Shown here: positions 20,093-31,667 of the stretch, in pieces | Layout: each line of letters opens with the position of its first letter | Numbering within the stretch: position 1 is the stretch's first letter | Assembly: GCF_019279795.1 (NCBI RefSeq) | Contig: NC_056725.1 | Span: forward strand, 1,606,204,793-1,606,268,792 | Direction of reading: 5' to 3' | DNA length: 64,000 bases | DNA from: Protopterus annectens | Taxonomy: Eukaryota > Chordata > Ceratodontiformes > Protopteridae | Position numbers and translations under genes: made by a program | Notes under the pieces: generated by a model | Told to the model about the DNA's origin: nothing | Databases searched by the model: none | The model's input: the letters and a program-made list of their open reading frames with translations, nothing else

Positions 20093-20500
20093 TCAGAATA
20101 GTTTCATACAAAAATACATATATAAAACTTCATTTAAAGAACACATATATAAAAAATACATGTATAAAAACTTAAGCCAAATTAAGGATGAACCATTTTT
20201 TATTGACAATTTTACCACAGCTAAACTGTCTTTATTAAATGTCGTAATAAAGGAGAAGGTCTTTTTCCCTTTTTCTTTTTCTACTCTATTCGTTGCCTCT
20301 TTATCAATAACACCTATTGTATGTTCACCATCACAAGATATGGACTGTTGACTTAAGATGGGCGTGGAAATCCCACTAGCTCTTTTTGTTTGAACTTCCA
20401 TATTTACTTTCTGCAGTAGATGTTCAGGGTAACTCCTTCTCCTAAACATATCCATAATAAAATTGTTTTCAGCTATAAAGTCATCATCATCTGTTACCAT
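20093..20500 (-). pseudogene. Penelope-like RT C-terminal fragment
   Basis: This 135-codon open stretch starts in a region reading RRSYPEHLLQKV and ends after FITTFNKDSLAVVK, features of the thumb and C-terminus of Penelope-like RT. The Met at the start is not the protein start. The final part runs out into low-complexity sequence. Confidence 0.7.
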
Positions 20501-21205
20501 CCTGGCTGCTCTTACCAGCTGGCCTTTTATCTCTGATCTTTTATGGTATGAAGGATAGCAACTACCATAATCCAGACAAGAGTTTGAAAAAGTTGGTTTT
20601 CTATAGATCCTTGATCTAAGTTTCTGCTTCTAGTCATCTATACTAATTTCTACATCCAAATAAAATATTCTCTCCTTATGTAAAGTGTGAGTAAATTCTA
20701 AGAAGGTGGTACTATTGTTAATGTAATCCAGAAATTCATCCATGAGCTCTGATGACCCTGCCCAAACTAAAAAAAAAGGTCATCCAAAAACCTTGTGTAG
20801 TATTTTATATTCTCCACAAATCTACTTTTGAAAATGTATTCAGTTTTCCAAAAGGACATAACGTAATTTGCATACATGGAAGTTATTCTTTACAATAATT
20901 ACATTTTCCTTGAGGGACAATACTTCAAGCAGGTGGTAGGTGTAGCTATGGGGGCCGCTTGTGCCTTTCCAAAGTAGACCCATGTGGCACACATCTCCCA
21001 CTAGATCAGATAAATATAGCTGCCAGTAAAATAAATATTAATTGGTGTAATTCATATTTGGTTTGATTTAAGACCAGCAGCTAATTAGAACTCTCTGGTG
21101 TTTACAGGTAATTAGAACTCTCTGGTGTTTCCAGGCTAGTGCAGTACTATTGTATCAGGAAGAAGGCTATGGGGAAATGAAGAATTATGCTAGTCTTCTC
21201 TGGGT

Positions 21206-21265
<60 letters not shown>

Positions 21266-21330
21266 TGTGCTTGTGTGCCCATGTGTGCATGTGCGTGTGC
21301 GTGCTCATGTATGCATATGCATGTGTGTGT
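21206..21330. repeat. (GT)n microsatellite
   Basis: A perfect GT run of about 50 bases is followed by imperfect GT/GC/AT steps. Just upstream, at about 21081-21135, a segment of roughly 28 bp containing TTAGAACTCTCTGGTGTTT is present twice in tandem. Confidence 0.95.
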
Positions 21331-22640
21331 GAAGGGTAATGAAAGACATTGATTCCCAGACAGAGAAATCATACAGGTTTCAGAGAGTTCTTGGCTAAAG
21401 ACTCAGCCATGTAATTAGCCTGTGTGCAATCTAGCCTGGTGTGAATGTTGGACGCCCATATCTGGGACAGTTGTGCATATTCCCTTTATGTTCTTGGTAG
21501 CCTGATTGTTCTTTGTAAATTAACAAGTGAAGCAGGCTTTTGCTCACTTTTCTGCTGTTTACTTTTTTTTGACAGTAGTGGAATTCACACTCAGTACCAG
21601 CCATATTGTATTCAGTGGGTGCATCTTAACATCTGGTTATCACACTGGTAGTAGTGATACATTCAGATAGTCACATTTAGGGGTAGGGGTGCAAGTCCAC
21701 CATCATATTTGGGTGGCAGTGGTGCTAAACCACTGTTACATTTATGGTAGGATGGGATGTTTACAGACAGCCACTGTACCTATCACAGAAATCTGTATTC
21801 TATCCTGGTAGCAGGTAAGGAGGCCATTGATAAAGAGGACCATCCTCAGACATAACTATAGACAAAACTACAGTGGTCAGTCAGAAGCCCTATTTTCCTG
21901 GCAGTTCAATCCAATTAAGACCTTAGTTGGGTCAAATTCTACATGTACCAGGAAGGGGATCAAGCTAACAAGCAAGTGGCTGGGTTTATGGACATTCCTG
22001 CTGATGCTTAATAGGGAATGCCTTTGAGAGTACAATGCCTTATTGTACATGCTATTGCATACAGGCAGGTGTGGAGGAAAACTTGTGGGATAGGTTGTAG
22101 GGGGAAACACAGCCAGATATCACACCTTCATCTAGGGCTGATGATATGGCTACTTCAAAAGGTGAGCTGGTCAGTAGCAGTTACTCTAGATGTGTGCAAC
22201 AGCAGGGAAAAGGTACTGTGATTCCCTTGGAAGTAGACACCTCCAGAGGAGAGATAAGGGATAGTAATCAGCCATGACTTGAAGTACCATTGGCAGATGG
22301 TACCAGACTTTCTTTAGAAGGGGAACTGGGAAAGTTTAATAAGGAGAAGTGGAGGCAGACAATGCTCTCAGACCCAACTTTACTGGACTTTAGAGAGGTA
22401 ATTGTGAAAGCTCGGTTTATTTACCTAGCTATTCTTTGTTGATTGCCTTAATCCCACTAGCCTAGGGGCCTCTTTCCGGGGAAGACCTGAAGTGATATTT
22501 ATACTCTAGGGAAAATTTGGCCAGAGCATCAGGGAATATCTCCTACTCTTTCGCAAAGACTTGTTTTGCAAAGGGGGATGTGTTTTTCATATTGTACTTC
22601 TGTTTATTGTTATGAGCACAGTGGCTGCTTGAAGAACCCA
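21331..22640. other. Unassigned sequence
   Basis: No element was recognised with confidence. The last part may be the 5' UTR of the Tx1-like LINE that follows. Confidence 0.4.
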
Positions 22641-22649
22641 GGAAGAAGA

Positions 22650-24186
22650 TGAAAGACAAGGAGATTGTAGTGATGAGCAGCAAAATGAGAGGCAAATCCT
22701 CTGTCAATGAGGATATTATGGTGATGTTTATGTTGGAGAAAAGGGTCGAGAAAGTCAGGCAGGTGAGCCTGCTGATGAAGGTGTGGAGAAAGTCGTCGAG
22801 CTTTCTCAGAAGGATAATGTAGCAGTTAGGGATTCAGAAGACATCATTCAGGAGAGTCTCTGTTAGTGTAAGAGGGTTGTGTGATGATGTATTTGCTGGA
22901 GTTAGTAAATGAAAGTGAGCCAGAAAGTGGAAAAGATGTGACCTGAAGAAATCTAATAGAAAAGATACAAAAACAGGAAGAAACGGTCATGAGAGGCAAA
23001 TCCTATGCACATATGGTGAATTTAGGAGCCGAAAAAAGTAGGAAGAGGTTATGGGTGTAAAAAAAGAGAACTTTTACAGTACATATAAAAAAAGAGAACT
23101 TTGAACTGGACAGATATAAGGTGTGGGATGACGTAATTCCAACTCTGGGATCAAAGCAAGTGAGGTAAGAGCTTTCATACATTTAAAAAGAGACTTTTTT
23201 GACATTAAATTTGAGACTGGTCAAATAATGGAGAAATTTCTGAATGAATATGAAAAGAAGAAAGAATACACAGTGGAGTTTGTATATATGTAAAGCATCT
23301 TATAGAGAGACAAAAATCACTGTACAATTTAGAACTGAAGTAGATAAAGAGACTTTTAAAGGGCATTTATTGAAGTTATGTAAAAATGTATTGTATGCAT
23401 CTAAAGTGTATGATAATAGAAGTTTTTGGACTGCGGCGTGGGATTGTAATGTGATTTTGAAAATCAAAAATGAGAGTGTTGCACATTTACCAAGTGTTAT
23501 AACTGTTGATGGAAATAGGGGCATGGTAAAATATTGGGGCCAGCATGAAACACGTTTTTGCATAGTAAAAAAGATCATTATATAGGAAATTGTGATAAAA
23601 GAAGATGTTTATCAAATTGGATATGATGCAAGGGATTGTGAAACAAGATGTTATAAATGTAATAAAAGGGTCATTTGGTGGGATGTGAAGTTAAAGAGGA
23701 AAAAATAAAGATAGATGTTGTGGAAGTAGTAACAGAGAAAGATAAAAAGGATTTGGATGAGCAAAAAGATTTAGAAGTAAGGGGAGTACAAACAGAGACT
23801 ATGAACAAAGAATTAGTAGTACAAGAAATTAGTATACAGGAACAGTTTAATGCAGGAACAATGGAAAAGGAAGATTCAGATTTGAGTGATAGTGATGGTA
23901 ATAAATGAAATACTGTAAAGCAAAAAAGAAATTCAATTAGTAAAAGAGTACAAGAGAGGAAAAGGAAAAGTACAGAAGGATTTAAAAATAAAAAAGAAAG
24001 GGAAAGGTTGAAAAAATATTTCAGGTAGAATTACATGTAAAGTTTTAGCATTAAATGTGAATAGTTTTAAAACATTAGAGATAAGACTAGAGATTTTGGA
24101 GTGGTGTATAAAGCAAGATAGTGATATCATTATTTTAGAAGAAATTAGAGTTTGCTCTGAAATAGAAATCTATCATACTAAAGAGT
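22650..24186 (+). mobile_element. Tx1/L1-like LINE, 5' part (ORF1 and start of ORF2)
   Basis: A gag-like ORF1 at about 23.15-23.91 kb is followed after about 100 bases by the start of an L1-type endonuclease reading LNVNSFKTLEIRLEILEWC, then DSDIIILEE, on the same strand. This is the two-ORF layout of Tx1/L1-clade LINEs. The element is cut at about 24186, where a SINE head and then CR1 sequence follow. Confidence 0.7.
23150..23908 (+). pseudogene. Tx1/L1-like ORF1 protein (nucleic-acid binding)
   Basis: The reading starts near AFIHLKRDFFDIKFETG, an RRM-like strand pattern. A 113-codon open piece (23244-23585) contains ITVQFRTEVDKETF, FWTAAWDCNVILKI and GNRGMVKYWGQH, followed in disrupted frames by Cys-His pairs that look like CCHC knuckles (about 23560-23690). 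A Glu/Lys-rich tail (23675-23908) ends the ORF. The pattern is that of Tx1-type ORF1 proteins and also of ZCCHC3-like host proteins derived from them. The downstream LINE endonuclease favours the LINE. Frames are interrupted at least twice. Confidence 0.6.
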
Positions 24187-24189
24187 GAC

Positions 24190-24287
24190 AGGGAGAAATG
24201 TGATATGGAATTTGGAATACAGAGGGGAATCAAACCCTGTACTATAGCTCACAGCTTTATCCCATTGAGCCAGCTTCCAGATTTGAG
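24190..24287 (-). mobile_element. tRNA-headed SINE fragment
   Basis: The minus strand reads TGGCTCAATGGGATAAAGC (A-box-like) and, about 25 bases later, GGTTTGATTCC (B-box-like). This is the internal Pol III promoter of a tRNA-derived SINE. It lies exactly between the Tx1-like and CR1 fragments. Confidence 0.55.
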
Positions 24288-24440
24288 AGCTAAGCTTCAT
24301 GCCACACAAATGCAAAACTGCAACAGTCATCCCTGTACACAAGGGCTAGCCATATACAAACCACAGTAATTATAGAGCCACAAGTCTGACCAGTCTCATA
24401 TGTAATGCCATGCAAAGAATAATCATAGAAATTAATAAAA

Positions 24441-24788
24441 ATGACAGAAAATCTACAGACACTGGATCCAACTCAGTTTTGTTTCATCAAGAGTAGATCA
24501 TGTCTACTCAGCCTAATGGACTTCTTTGAGAAAGAACCAATGAATAATGGCAAAATGATACATATTGCATACCATGACCTGGCTAAGGCATATGGTGCAA
24601 TACCTATTTTTAGTATTGTAGACAAACTCAGAGAATTAGGTATGAACTCCTACTTCATCCACTGGATAGCCAGGTTGCTCTCAGATAGGATGCAAGAAAT
24701 TAGGGTAGGGAGTCCACCTCCTCAAACAAGCTATTCACTAGCAGATTCTCTCAGGACTCTGTGCTGGATCTGCTCCCTTTTGGCATAA
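24441..24788 (+). pseudogene. CR1-like reverse transcriptase fragment
   Basis: This 115-codon open piece contains DPTQFCFIKSRSCLLSLMDF, DLAKAYGAIPIFSIVDKL (corresponding to DLxKAFDTIxH) and HWIARLLSDRMQEIRVG. The region after it reads KFADDCK near 24.84 kb in another frame, which is the catalytic box. It is equivalent to 3838-4500 of copy 1. Confidence 0.8.
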
Positions 24789-25416
24789 ACTTCTCTGAAG
24801 TCAAAGCTGGCAGCAACAGCCTCTGACTGACCAAGTTTGCAGATGATTGCAAAATAGGTATAGTCATAGAATCCCACCAGTATTATAATATCCTCCAATA
24901 ATGCCTGACCAGGCAAATAGCTGGTGCCATAGCCACAGCCTAAAGCTCATTGCCAAGACATGCATAATAGTGCACTTTGGGAAATATGCTACTTCTTGAA
25001 ACTACCTCATTGATAACACACTCCTAAAAAAGACCTAGTAGTCAGGGATTTGGCATCACATGTGGACAGTTATGTGGGATTCAGCCATAATGTTTTTACA
25101 GTAGGAAGGAACTCTCTCTCTGTTGCATAACTCATAAACAAGGGTATGGCATCTTGGTTTAATGAAGTTATCATCACACTGCATTATCCCCTCATCAGAT
25201 CAGTCATTGAATACAAAAGCCTCTTCAGTATGTCCCTGACCAAATAAATGCAACAACTGGAACATCTACAATGGTACCTCATAAAAAGGATACAGGCTAA
25301 CATATCCTACATGGATGGTCTCAAAGACCTATCATTTTACTTGATCTCCTACAGACTACTGAGAAACAATATTTTCCTGGCATAAAAGGCATCCTTGGAT
25401 CATGCTCTGATGGACC

Positions 25417-25620
25417 TTGCAGATCTGCAAAACAAATAGCATCAGAATTACCCAATTTAGGGACTTAAACCTTGTTTATAACATAAATAGGGCATGTTGG
25501 AGGGACATATATGTGACTCAAAGGCTACCCCTTCTCTGGAACAGGCTTTCCATCCATGTGCTGCAGAGTTTTTCACCAAACAAATTCATGCGTGACTTGG
25601 ATCAGTGGATTGTGAATTGA
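25417..25620 (+). pseudogene. CR1-like LINE C-terminal fragment
   Basis: This 67-codon piece has CWRDIYVTQRLPLLWNRLSI and FMRDLDQWIVN, the same C-terminal signature as 2986-3270. Confidence 0.75.
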
Positions 25621-25815
25621 AAATTCACCCCAGTCTGGCACTGATGTCTTTGCTGATCTGAGGCAGCTCATAAATGCTTACTCACCCATGCCCTAGCCTA
25701 CATATACCCCTTAAATTAATTTTAAGGTACCTAAACTTGTCAGATACATTTCAAATGCATGACTAGGCTTAAAAATGCCCCTGTGATCATTGGCCTAGTA
25801 TACATCTATGAACCA

Positions 25816-27117
25816 TTATACTGGGTCACAGAAAGGGCAGAAGAAAAGATAAACTTGTAGTTACAGGGCATATGACACATACAGCAAAGCAAAGCTATAA
25901 GCAATGGTGAAACTAATTTACAGCACTGAAAACTTTGGAAGTGAAGTGGGTGCCTAAGACTGACATAGGTGTAGTACCAATCCAATATACATACTCTAAT
26001 GCCTGGAGAAGTACTCATGACACCTTTATTATATCTATTGAAATTTCTTTATCTCACATGGTACTGCAAAACAGACAAAACAGGAAAAACATGTTTATGA
26101 ATGCCGATAACTGTAAATAACTCCACAGGAATACCAGCCTTTTGCATAAGAAAGTACCAAATGCTCAAACTTATTGTTGATGTCTATCTCCCTATCCCTA
26201 ATTTCTTACTCCAATTGGCAGAGACGGCCAAAGTGGAACCTTATCAAGTTGCTGTAATGATGCTACCACTGGTCAGCAGAGTGGGTCATGCCTATAGCAG
26301 CCTTCACTACCCTTGTAAGGTAGTGCCAGGTATCCGCCATTTACTGTGGCCATTGTAGGAGTTCTCCATCAAATTCTTATGGTGGTGGTGTGCTCCATCA
26401 TGCAGCAATCTTCTCAAGTCAGCCCCTGCACAAGCAAAGGCTACTTAACAGGTTGATATCAGGAGGAAAATGGTAGCAAATCTTTAGCAAATTCATGTCA
26501 ATGCATATTGTGGGAACCATTTATCATTCTTTGGCAGGAAGCAAGTTAGTGCAAAGTAGCCCACAGCCAAAGCATAGTCATGTGACAGCTGACATAGGCA
26601 GTGAGTGTTTACAGATATGTAGACCAAACATGGTATTGAGCCAGTTTATAACAGTTTAATGTGGAGTAGATTGTCAGTGCTTTTTCAATAATGTGTTGTC
26701 ATGGCATGATGCCCCTGTTGGCTGCAGCGTGACCTGAAAACTGATGGTGGCTCTATTGTGATCACTGAAGTGCTCATGTATGTGCAGACTCCTTTACCAC
26801 ATTGTATGTGAATGACAAGCACTTGCCCCATAGTGCACCTTAGAGCTGGTATGCATTGTACTAAATTACTAAATGTGTGATTCACAAACTTGTAACCTAA
26901 CTTGCCTGAGTGACATAAATGCCATATAAGTAGCCCTCAAATAGTGTGATATAAGCGGTGGACCCCACTGTGGCATTCATTGCTCTATCCAATACTCCTT
27001 AGTAAACCAAATGGTGTATGTAAAGGAATAAATCATATTCCTTTATAGAGAACAGAAAAATTCTCAACCTGTTATGATAAAGCTACACAGGCCAGTGGCA
27101 GGTAGAGTGGGTGACAG
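25816..27117. other. Unassigned sequence
   Basis: I see no domain, RNA gene or clear repeat. Open frames are short and have no recognisable family. Confidence 0.4.
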
Positions 27118-27395
27118 GATGGGTCTACATGAAAATATCGAAAGCCGAGATAATCGAAGACCACATTGTGAAGATAAAATAAAGGGTCTATATTAAATCA
27201 ACGAATGCTTAAAAAAGTGAACACTGATTTATCGACCCCATGTAAGTGAAAGCTTACAATCTAGAACACTTAGAACAGCGATTTTTTTCTAAGGGAAGAA
27301 AATCGCTGTTCCGCAACAGAAAAAAAAAAAACAAACTTTAAAACATTACATTATTTTTTGGTAATCTATTCCCTAAGAAAGTTTGTTTTTCTTAT
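27118..27395. repeat. Hairpin-rich DNA, possible foldback MITE
   Basis: It begins GGGTCTACATG and includes TCGAA-containing inverted words like the outer part of the MITE at 62306. A perfect 13-bp inverted repeat (GAACAGCGATTTT / AAAATCGCTGTTC) lies at about 27274-27312, and an 11-bp one (AAACAAACTTT / AAAGTTTGTTT) at about 27331-27391. No matching right end or target duplication was found. Confidence 0.4.
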
Positions 27396-27914
27396 GGTAG
27401 ATATACGAATTTGAAGGAAATGTTAAAGCCAAAGCGAAGAATAAAGACTATCCTGTTTAATGGTACACTTATATCAGAGGGGATGTTCAAATGTGGTAAT
27501 TGTAAAGTTTGCCCAAACGTGAAGAATTTGTCAGGGTGTCAGATCAATGGGGTAAAATATAAGGCTACTGACATATTCGATTGTAAATCTTGTGGGATTG
27601 TATATATAGTGGGTTGTGGTTGTACCCCCCCTAAGTATTATATTGGTCAAACCAAGCGTCAGCTAAAAATCCGAATTCTGGAGCATATGGGGGATATTAG
27701 AAAATGTAGAAGGGAGAGTCCAATTGCAGAACATTTTAATAGTGTTCATGATGGTCTTTTGGACTCTCTATTTTTTTGTGCTTTAGCTAGGCCTGATGAG
27801 TATAATGCTGGTAATTTTTTAGAGAAACTGTTGAACTTAGAAAGCAGATTTATATTAATGTTTGGAACTTTAAAACCCAAAGGCTTGAATTTGGAAATAA
27901 ATATTACTATTTAA
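27396..27914 (+). pseudogene. Penelope-like GIY-YIG endonuclease domain
   Basis: A 167-codon uninterrupted stretch has CGNCKVCPN and C-K-S-C cysteine pairs (about residues 23-65), then YYIGQTKRQLKIRILEHMGD (about residues 78-97, the GIY-YIG core with YIG, catalytic Arg and EH), a downstream Glu in FLEKLLNLE, and the C-terminus LKPKGLNLEI. The Cys-rich linker before GIY-YIG is typical of Penelope-like elements. No RT is found upstream. The first visible residues abut hairpin DNA, so this is a 3' fragment without its own promoter or RT. In the family the nuclease cuts target DNA. Confidence 0.85.
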
Positions 27915-28579
27915 AATGTTGACATTTATTAAAGTCTGAGTCAGTAAATTCTAGTTGTTATATTACTGGTGTATCACTTAGACTATATTTGTGTATTTAG
28001 GGCTGTCTTGTGGTGTATGTATGTTTTTGATGCTTTTTTCTGATGCTTTTGGATGATTTACCCTGATGCTTGTTTCTTTTTTAACTTGAAACATTGGATG
28101 TTTTGTCAGATTGAATTTGCTAGTTACATATTGTTTAATTGTTTAATGAGCAATTAGGTTTTTATGATAAAAAGATGTAAGAAACTAGAATGGTTATTCC
28201 TTTGAAGGCTATTCATAGCCGAGGTACCAGAATAAACTGTTCCAGCTGCTCAGCTCCTGTGCCTGTGGTTTTTTTCATCATTCTGACAAATATTTGGGTA
28301 GTAGCATAGCTGGGGCATGATGAAGGGGGCAACTTCCCCAGATGCAAAGATTTAGAAGGCTCAATCAGCCAGCCAAGTCTGATCATTTTTAAATTGTATT
28401 TGTGGTCAGTCCTGAGTGCTGTAGTGCTCATGTGGTCTAAACTGTAGCAACAGTTTGCTACAGTATAAAAAAAACTCCCTCCTCTCTCTCCATCCATAAC
28501 CCCTTCTTCCATTTTTACACATGGGGCCAGGGTGTCATTTCACAGTGACAATCATCTTGAGGCAAGATTTACACTGCTA
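27915..28579. other. Penelope 3' flank and unassigned sequence
   Basis: AT-rich sequence follows the GIY-YIG domain. No hammerhead core was found. A copy of a repeated word (GAGTGCTGTAGTGCTC, then ACTGTAGCAA-CAGT-TTGCTACAGT) lies at about 28410-28465. Confidence 0.4.
28410..28465. repeat. Short repeated block, copy 1 of 3
   Basis: CCTGAGTGCTGTAGTGCTC followed by a palindromic ACTGTAGCAA/TTGCTACAGT recurs, in part, at about 29067-29130 and 29165-29215. Together they look like pieces of one unknown repeat, separated by a SINE and microsatellites. Confidence 0.55.
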
Positions 28580-28802
28580 GGTGGCTAGCCCTGCTGCAGT
28601 AATTTATTTGCACCACTCCAGCACATACTCTCACCTACAGTGAATTTAGAATTTCCAACATACATACTGCATGTTTTTGGAATGTGGGAGGAAACCCATG
28701 TGACTGGCATGCAGACTCCACACAGAAGGCTTCCCAGCCAAAAAGCAAACCGGATATCCTCTGGCTATGAGGCAACAATGCTAATCACTGCACCACCATG
28801 GC
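28580..28802 (-). mobile_element. tRNA-headed SINE (HE1/V-SINE-like)
   Basis: The minus strand starts GCCATGGTGGTGCAGTGATT (A-box region with GGTGCAGTGATTAGC), passes a decayed B box, then reads TTCTGTGTGGAGTCTGCATG and GGGTTTCCTCCCACATTCCA. This combination is shared by widespread vertebrate tRNA-derived SINEs. Microsatellite DNA follows at its head. Confidence 0.75.
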
Positions 28803-28825
28803 ACCCTCTCTCTCTTTCTCTCTCT

Positions 28826-28874
<49 letters not shown>

Positions 28875-28985
28875 AACACACACATATATATATATATATA
28901 TATGTGTGTATATATATATATATTTTTTTTATTTTATTTTTTTTTATAATATATATTATAAAATAAAAAAAATAAATAAAATATA

Positions 28986-29050
<65 letters not shown>
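28803..29050. repeat. Compound CT/TA/TG/TA microsatellite
   Basis: CT-rich sequence passes into several long TA runs separated by short TG/CA runs and an A/T-rich core. Frames across it give only Tyr/Ile. Confidence 0.95.
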
Positions 29051-29052
<2 letters not shown>

Positions 29053-29064
29053 TTTTTTATCTAA

Positions 29065-29230
29065 ACCTGAGTGCTATAGTGTTCTGTGCTGGGTATTCTA
29101 CAATTTAGCAAGCAGTTTGCTACAGTTTTAAAAAAGAAAAGTTTAGAAGTTTATTTTTTTCTAAGACCTGAGTGCTGTAGTGCTCTGTTTATGGTATAAA
29201 CTGTAGCAGAAGCCGGACCTGGTTGGCTGT
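29065..29230. repeat. Short repeated block, copies 2 and 3 of 3
   Basis: Two partial copies of the 28410 block (CCTGAGTGCT(A/G)TAGTG(T/C)TCTG) occur about 98 bp apart. Confidence 0.5.
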
Positions 29231-30423
29231 CCTCCTTCTGCAGTTCAGGAGCATCAGCCACCAGATTGCAAACTCTTATTATTTTTTTTCCTCTTCCATT
29301 GAAGAGTTGATGCAGGAGGGGAAGGTACCTAATTACATTGCCTGTTTCATTTTCCAGAAGAGCTCAGTGGTACATGATTTGGGTACAGGGTAGTGGCATC
29401 CTGCAGTTTTGAAGAAGTTATTTATTTATTTATTTTTTGTTCTTTACTAGTTTTATGGGACTGCCACAGGCTTCTAGCTGAACCAGCTACACCTCTGTAT
29501 TTATGTACTTAAATCCTTCACTGAGTGACATAATTTGCAGTGTAAATTACTATGTAGAGAAATAACAGGCTGATTTTGATATTCTACAAGGAGGCCAGAA
29601 ACTTGCTGGTGTAGTTTTTGGATATATAATTACCTTCTTCAAAATTAGAAATGGGTCATACAAAAAGGATAAATCCTTCAAGGTGCAAAATAAGAGACGA
29701 GGATATATTCCACAACCGAGTTTTATCATACAAATAGGAAGTCAGTGGAGTGCTGACAGCAAGCAGCTTTACTGACAATTCATTAGACTGAAGTGAAAAC
29801 AATTAGTGGTAAGCTGCTACATGTGGGATACAAACAGGCTTTAGCCCTATCAATGAGACACATAGAGGAGAACTGCAGCAGGAAGAGAATGTGAGACCAT
29901 AACAAAAAGGAAAAGCAAACTAAGCAAAGAAAGATCTTCCAGAAATGCAAATGCATGTGATCGAGAGGTCCCCTTATGCACTTAACTGAAAACTGAGACA
30001 CAGAAGCAAAAGGCTGTTGTAAAAAAATATTCAGACGTTTTTCTTGGAGTTACTTGTTGCTGCATAATGTGATGATCTATACTTTTGCTGCCATACCTCT
30101 CAAGGTATAAGACATTGGGACCCATCACTAGGTGAGACCCACTAAGGAAAAGAAGGATCATGTCCCAGTAGAAGGAGGATAAGAAGGTTAGGGGAAGCCA
30201 ACAGTGGCAGGATTGGGCCCAGCATAAGGTAACTCCAATATTGCAGTCAGGGTATTACAGTTCCAATGTTCTATAGTTCTATGGTGGAAGGGAGTAGAGT
30301 TCAGAACTGGAGCATGTAGTGAGGAGTCTACGAATACATTATAATATGTATACTAGGTTAGTCAGGCTTGGGTGTTATAGAAAAACCTGGTGATTCTGTG
30401 GAGCTCACCACTCAAAGAAGAAG
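29231..30423. other. Unassigned sequence
   Basis: No gene or element was recognised. There is a minor TTTA-type run near 29415. Confidence 0.4.
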
Positions 30424-31176
30424 CCATCATCATCATCATCATCATCATCAACCCCCCTTTTCCTATTTTCTACATGGAGTCAGAGAGTGGTATTAACTGT
30501 CACCCTCTCTCTGCTCAATGCCAATCTCCTAAATTCTTCGACATTCATGCTCGACTGTTGCAGGTCTTCCCTCAAGCAATCCATCCACCTCTTTGCTATA
30601 CACTCTTAGTTCCTCTCACCTTCTTCCTGTCTGTCCTAAATCTTTTTCACCAGATTGTCTTCTGCTTTTCTGCACATTTGCCTGAACCACCATAATATAT
30701 TTACGTTGGCTTCTGCTCTTATGTTCTCATTTCTTCATCTCTCCAAGAGTGTGAATCCTACCACCCATCTCAGGTATTTCATCTTTATCACCTCTAGCTT
30801 TTTCAACTGTTCTGCCTTTAATGGCTAGGTTTTTGTACCATACAATAGTACTGGTTGCACTATTGTTTTGTACACCTTACTTTTCAACTTCTTTGGCATT
30901 TTTCTGTCATGCACTACATCTGACACTATGTGCCAGTTGGCTGTAGCCACTATGATTCTTGCTTTGACTTCCTCATTCAGACCTCCCTTCTTCTAAACCA
31001 CTCCTTCTAGAAACTTGAAGCTGTTAACCTGTTCCACTATTTTTCCTGCTATCTCAATTCCCAGCTTCTTCTGATTCACCCTGTTTGCAATTACAACTGT
31101 CTTATCTGTTTTCAGTTTTATCCCATGTGCTTTCAGTTTTGCATTCTGTATTACTATCCTTCACTGAAGATCATGA

Positions 31177-31638
31177 TCAGTCTGCCTGTAATGCCACATC
31201 ATTTATATGCAGTAACTTTGCTGATATGTCCCCTCCAACCTGTTTGTAATGTAGCCCATTGCCAGTGTGAACAGCAGTGGGGTCATTGGTGAAGCATGAT
31301 GAACAACCACTCCCACTGGGGACCCTTCTGTAAGACCGAACACTACTATACATACATGAGTCATTGGGTACTTGTGCATAGCTTGCACTAACTCTATCAA
31401 TGTTTCTGGGTCTATGAACCACCACAGGACTGTCCAAACTGACATATGCTACCACCAAGTCTAAGAATGTCCATTTGTACTCGTTCCTTATTTCTAGCTT
31501 CTTTGCAACTATATGTCTCACTGTAAACATTGGGTCAGTTGTGCTGCATCCTGATCTCAGTCTGAACTTCTCATCTCTCATTGTACTTTCTACTACTTTG
31601 TGTATTTGTTTATCAATCACCCTGCCCAGAACTTTCAT
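31177..31638 (-). pseudogene. RTE-like reverse transcriptase fragment
   Basis: This 153-codon open piece starts at KVLGRVIDKQ and contains FRLRSGCSTTDPMFTVRH and EYKWTFLDLVVAYVSLD, the finger and first palm motif of RTE-like RT (FxxGxxTTDAIF..RH, FVDLExAFD). In this copy the first catalytic Asp is kept in FLDLVVA. Later motifs appear in other frames. Confidence 0.75.
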
Positions 31639-31667
31639 GCAGTGTTCCAGGAGTGTGATACGTCTGT

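Larger units (their letters stand above)
19850..20990 (-). mobile_element. Penelope-like element remnant (reverse transcriptase part and 3' end)
   Basis: On the minus strand the order is a GAACAPSYANL-like segment near 20.95 kb, a D-D catalytic segment read as IDDLFFLVWAG near 20.77 kb, LDVEISI near 20.65 kb, and a C-terminal stretch with FITTFNKDSLAVVK near 20.22 kb. This order and wording fit Penelope-like RT. The GIY-YIG nuclease is not found after it. Instead a hammerhead-like motif and 3' tail follow at 19.93-19.85 kb, directly before the next remnant in the same orientation. Confidence 0.75.
24288..25815 (+). mobile_element. CR1-like LINE, 5'-truncated copy 2
   Basis: The plus strand carries RT fingers (NYRATSLTSL), a palm segment, CR1-like C-terminal text and the same 3' end as copies 1 and 3 (ACTAGGCTTAAAAATGCCCC near 25.76 kb, then GGCCTAGTATACATCTATGAA). 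The endonuclease is absent, as in most 5'-truncated LINE insertions. Confidence 0.82.

Noticed and set aside
23244..23908. Host ZCCHC3-like gene
   Set aside because: The text resembles that family, but it is broken and followed on the same strand by an L1-type endonuclease start, so a Tx1-like ORF1 is more likely.
27272..27312. Rho-independent terminator
   Set aside because: A strong hairpin is present, but this is vertebrate DNA, and the hairpin belongs to a foldback-type repeat block.
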